NCBI GenBank assembly: GCA_900104855.1
Contig: FNSS01000001.1
Coordinates: forward strand, 3,968,001 to 4,032,000
DNA length: 64,000 bases
From: Rhizobiales bacterium GAS188
GTDB lineage: Bacteria; Pseudomonadota; Alphaproteobacteria; Rhizobiales; Beijerinckiaceae
Direction of reading: 5' to 3'
Both the position numbers and the translations under genes were made by a program. Positions 62,840 to 64,000 of this stretch are shown one piece after another. The stretch's first letter is position 1, and each line of letters opens with the position of its first letter. The notes beneath the pieces are model-generated. The model made no database searches. It worked only from the letters and a program-made list of their open reading frames with translations, and was not told where the DNA came from.

Positions 62840-64000
62840 TCACTCGACCCCGCTATCTCCGGCATCGCTCGCGGCGAGCCGCCGCAGCGTCTGCAGCGCC
62901 CCGCGCAGCGTCTCCAGCGGTGGCGAAGCGAGCGCCAGGCGGACGGCGTTCGGCGCATGGCCCGGGCTGACCGCGAAGGCGCTGGCGGGCGCGATGGCGA
63001 TACCCTGTCGGGCGGCCGCGGCCGCGAAGGCATCGGCCCGCCAGCCATCGGGAAGCTCGAGCCACAGATGATAGGCGCGCCGGTCGCCCTTGAGGACGAG
63101 CCCGGCGGGAGCCTCGCGGGCGATCTCTTGCCACGCGAGCTCCTGGCGTTCGCGCGCGTCACGCCGCTTGGCGTTGGCGATGCGGTCGGCCGTCCCATCC
63201 GTCATCCAGCGCAGCCCGGCGGCCAGCGGGAAGGCCGCGGCCGTCCAGGCGCCGGAGCGCAGCGCCACCGCGAGCTTGTCGGTCAGGCGTGCGGGCGCAG
63301 CGATCAGGCCGAGGGTCAGCCCCGGCGCGATCCGCTTGGACAGGCTGTCGATGAGGATCGTTTGCGCCGGCGCCAGCGAGGCGAGCGGCGGCTCGTCGGC
63401 GAGGAATGAGTAGACGGCGTCCTCGACCGCTACCAGGCCGGTGTCGGCCAGGAGCGTTGCGAGCTCCTCGCGCCGGGCCGCGCTCATGGTGAGGCCGAGC
63501 GGATTATGCAGGGCCGGCTGCAGATAGACGCCACGCAGCGGTGTCGCGCGATGCGCCCGCGCCAGGGCGTCGGGGCGCAACCCCTCTTCGTCGAGCGCCA
63601 GCGGCACCAGGGTGATGCCGAGACGCGCCGCGATGCCCTTGACGATCGGATAGGTCATGGCCTCGACGCCGATCCGTTCTCCGGCGGGCGCCAGCGCCGC
63701 GAGCGCGGCGGCGATCGCCTGGCGGCCATTGCCGGCGAACAGGATCTGGCGAGCCGCTGGCTTCCAGTCCGGCCGCGCCAGGAAGTGCGCCGCCGTCTCG
63801 CGCGCCGCCGCCGTGCCGGCGGCGCCGATCGGCCGCAGCGCCTGATCGGGCAGGCCGACGCGCAGCATCTCCTGCAGGCCGCGCGCCAATTCGGCATTTT
63901 GCTCCGGCAGCACCGGGAAGCTGAGCTCGAGATCGATCGGCGCCAGCGCCGGCTCCGCCAAGGCCGGTCCGAGCGGGCCCGGCGTTGCGCGGACATAGGT
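62840..64000 (-). CDS. MocR-family regulator, 5' partial at the window end
   Basis: 386 residues are visible and the frame is open to the last base. The visible start TYVRATPG matches the end of a GntR winged helix (G-T-Y-V-R), followed by an aminotransferase-fold domain: ILFAGNGRQAIAAAL, LQPALHNPLGLTM, VEDAVYSFLAD and the PLP-lysine motif LIDSLSKRIAPGLTLGL. So the gene is a MocR-type regulator whose DNA-binding half lies beyond 64000, not a free aminotransferase starting at TTG 63961. Confidence 0.85.
   Translation of the reverse strand, partial: TYVRATPGPLGPALAEPALAPIDLELSFPVLPEQNAELARGLQEMLRVGLPDQALRPIGAAGTAAARETAAHFLARPDWKPAARQILFAGNGRQAIAAALAALAPAGERIGVEAMTYPIVKGIAARLGITLVPLALDEEGLRPDALARAHRATPLRGVYLQPALHNPLGLTMSAARREELATLLADTGLVAVEDAVYSFLADEPPLASLAPAQTILIDSLSKRIAPGLTLGLIAAPARLTDKLAVALRSGAWTAAAFPLAAGLRWMTDGTADRIANAKRRDARERQELAWQEIAREAPAGLVLKGDRRAYHLWLELPDGWRADAFAAAAARQGIAIAPASAFAVSPGHAPNAVRLALASPPLETLRGALQTLRRLAASDAGDSGVE

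Noticed and set aside
62840-63961. Free class I aminotransferase starting at TTG 63961
   Set aside because: The frame stays open to the window end and the residues before it match the end of a GntR domain, so it is a cut MocR regulator.

Overview
This 64 kb window is high-GC DNA from an alphaproteobacterium, most likely of the order Hyphomicrobiales (Rhizobiales). The evidence is gene content and order. There is a CcrM-type cell-cycle methyltransferase near rnhB, an ftsE-ftsX-ydcF block with plsC nearby, Omp25/Omp31-like porins, a candidate ybhL-type leader before a Bax-inhibitor-1 gene, bfr next to bfd, and many short palindromic intergenic repeats of the kind common in this order. A protein joining a methylofuran-type (MfnB-like) domain to a dihydroneopterin aldolase hints at a lineage related to methylotrophs such as Beijerinckiaceae or Methylobacteriaceae. 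That hint is an inference and no species is claimed.

Layout. 1-10 kb: the end of an RND efflux pump, an M20 amidohydrolase, an MFS permease, an acetyltransferase flanked by two 72-bp direct repeats, a branched-chain-amino-acid-type binding protein, HutD, a pterin dehydratase, the MfnB/FolB fusion and a small cytochrome c. 10.7-14.8 kb: a Pho-box-preceded pstSCAB operon without an adjacent phoU. 15-20 kb: Bax-inhibitor-1 protein, a translationally coupled pgsA-moaD-moeB operon, a DUF3574 protein and glmM. 20-23.5 kb: two paralogous outer-membrane barrels and bacterioferritin with its ferredoxin. 23.6-36.4 kb: cimA, rnhB, an MHYT-PAS-GGDEF-EAL protein, ccrM, mutY-plsC, a flavin-binding PPOX protein, ydcF and ftsEX. 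36.5-41 kb: a DUF3426-like protein that has lost its zinc finger, a trans-sulfuration enzyme, argB, an alpha/beta hydrolase with a stand-alone RAM-domain protein, and tRNA-Leu(CAA).

41-46.2 kb looks like acquired DNA. It starts just after the tRNA with a TetR remnant, is visibly poorer in GC, and carries five genes: a lipoprotein, a small basic protein, a two-helix membrane protein, a secreted protein and a SixA-like phosphatase. The first four I cannot assign. No integrase or attR was seen. 46.2-54.6 kb: a frameshifted exported cytochrome-like gene behind four 17-bp tandem repeats, an ArsR/SRPBCC pair, an L,D-transpeptidase lipoprotein, clpS with a Gfo/Idh oxidoreductase, a thioesterase, and a MarR regulator facing a methyltransferase across two palindromic operators. 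54.6-64 kb: two MocR-family regulators (the second cut by the window end), an EamA permease, a membrane-anchored TAXI protein with a partner, a ribbon-helix-helix/SRPBCC operon with a perfect 18-bp palindrome, a large DUF1906 protein that may act on peptidoglycan, and a fatty-acid-hydroxylase-type protein.

Most genes are housekeeping or transport. The best leads for something new are the tRNA-linked cluster (42.8-45.4 kb), the MfnB/FolB fusion whose furan-synthase half lacks the expected lysines, the DUF1906 fusion, the receptor-shaped TAXI protein, and several repeat structures (the terminal-inverted-repeat element at 32.6-33.1 kb and the heptad hairpin at 30.5-30.7 kb).
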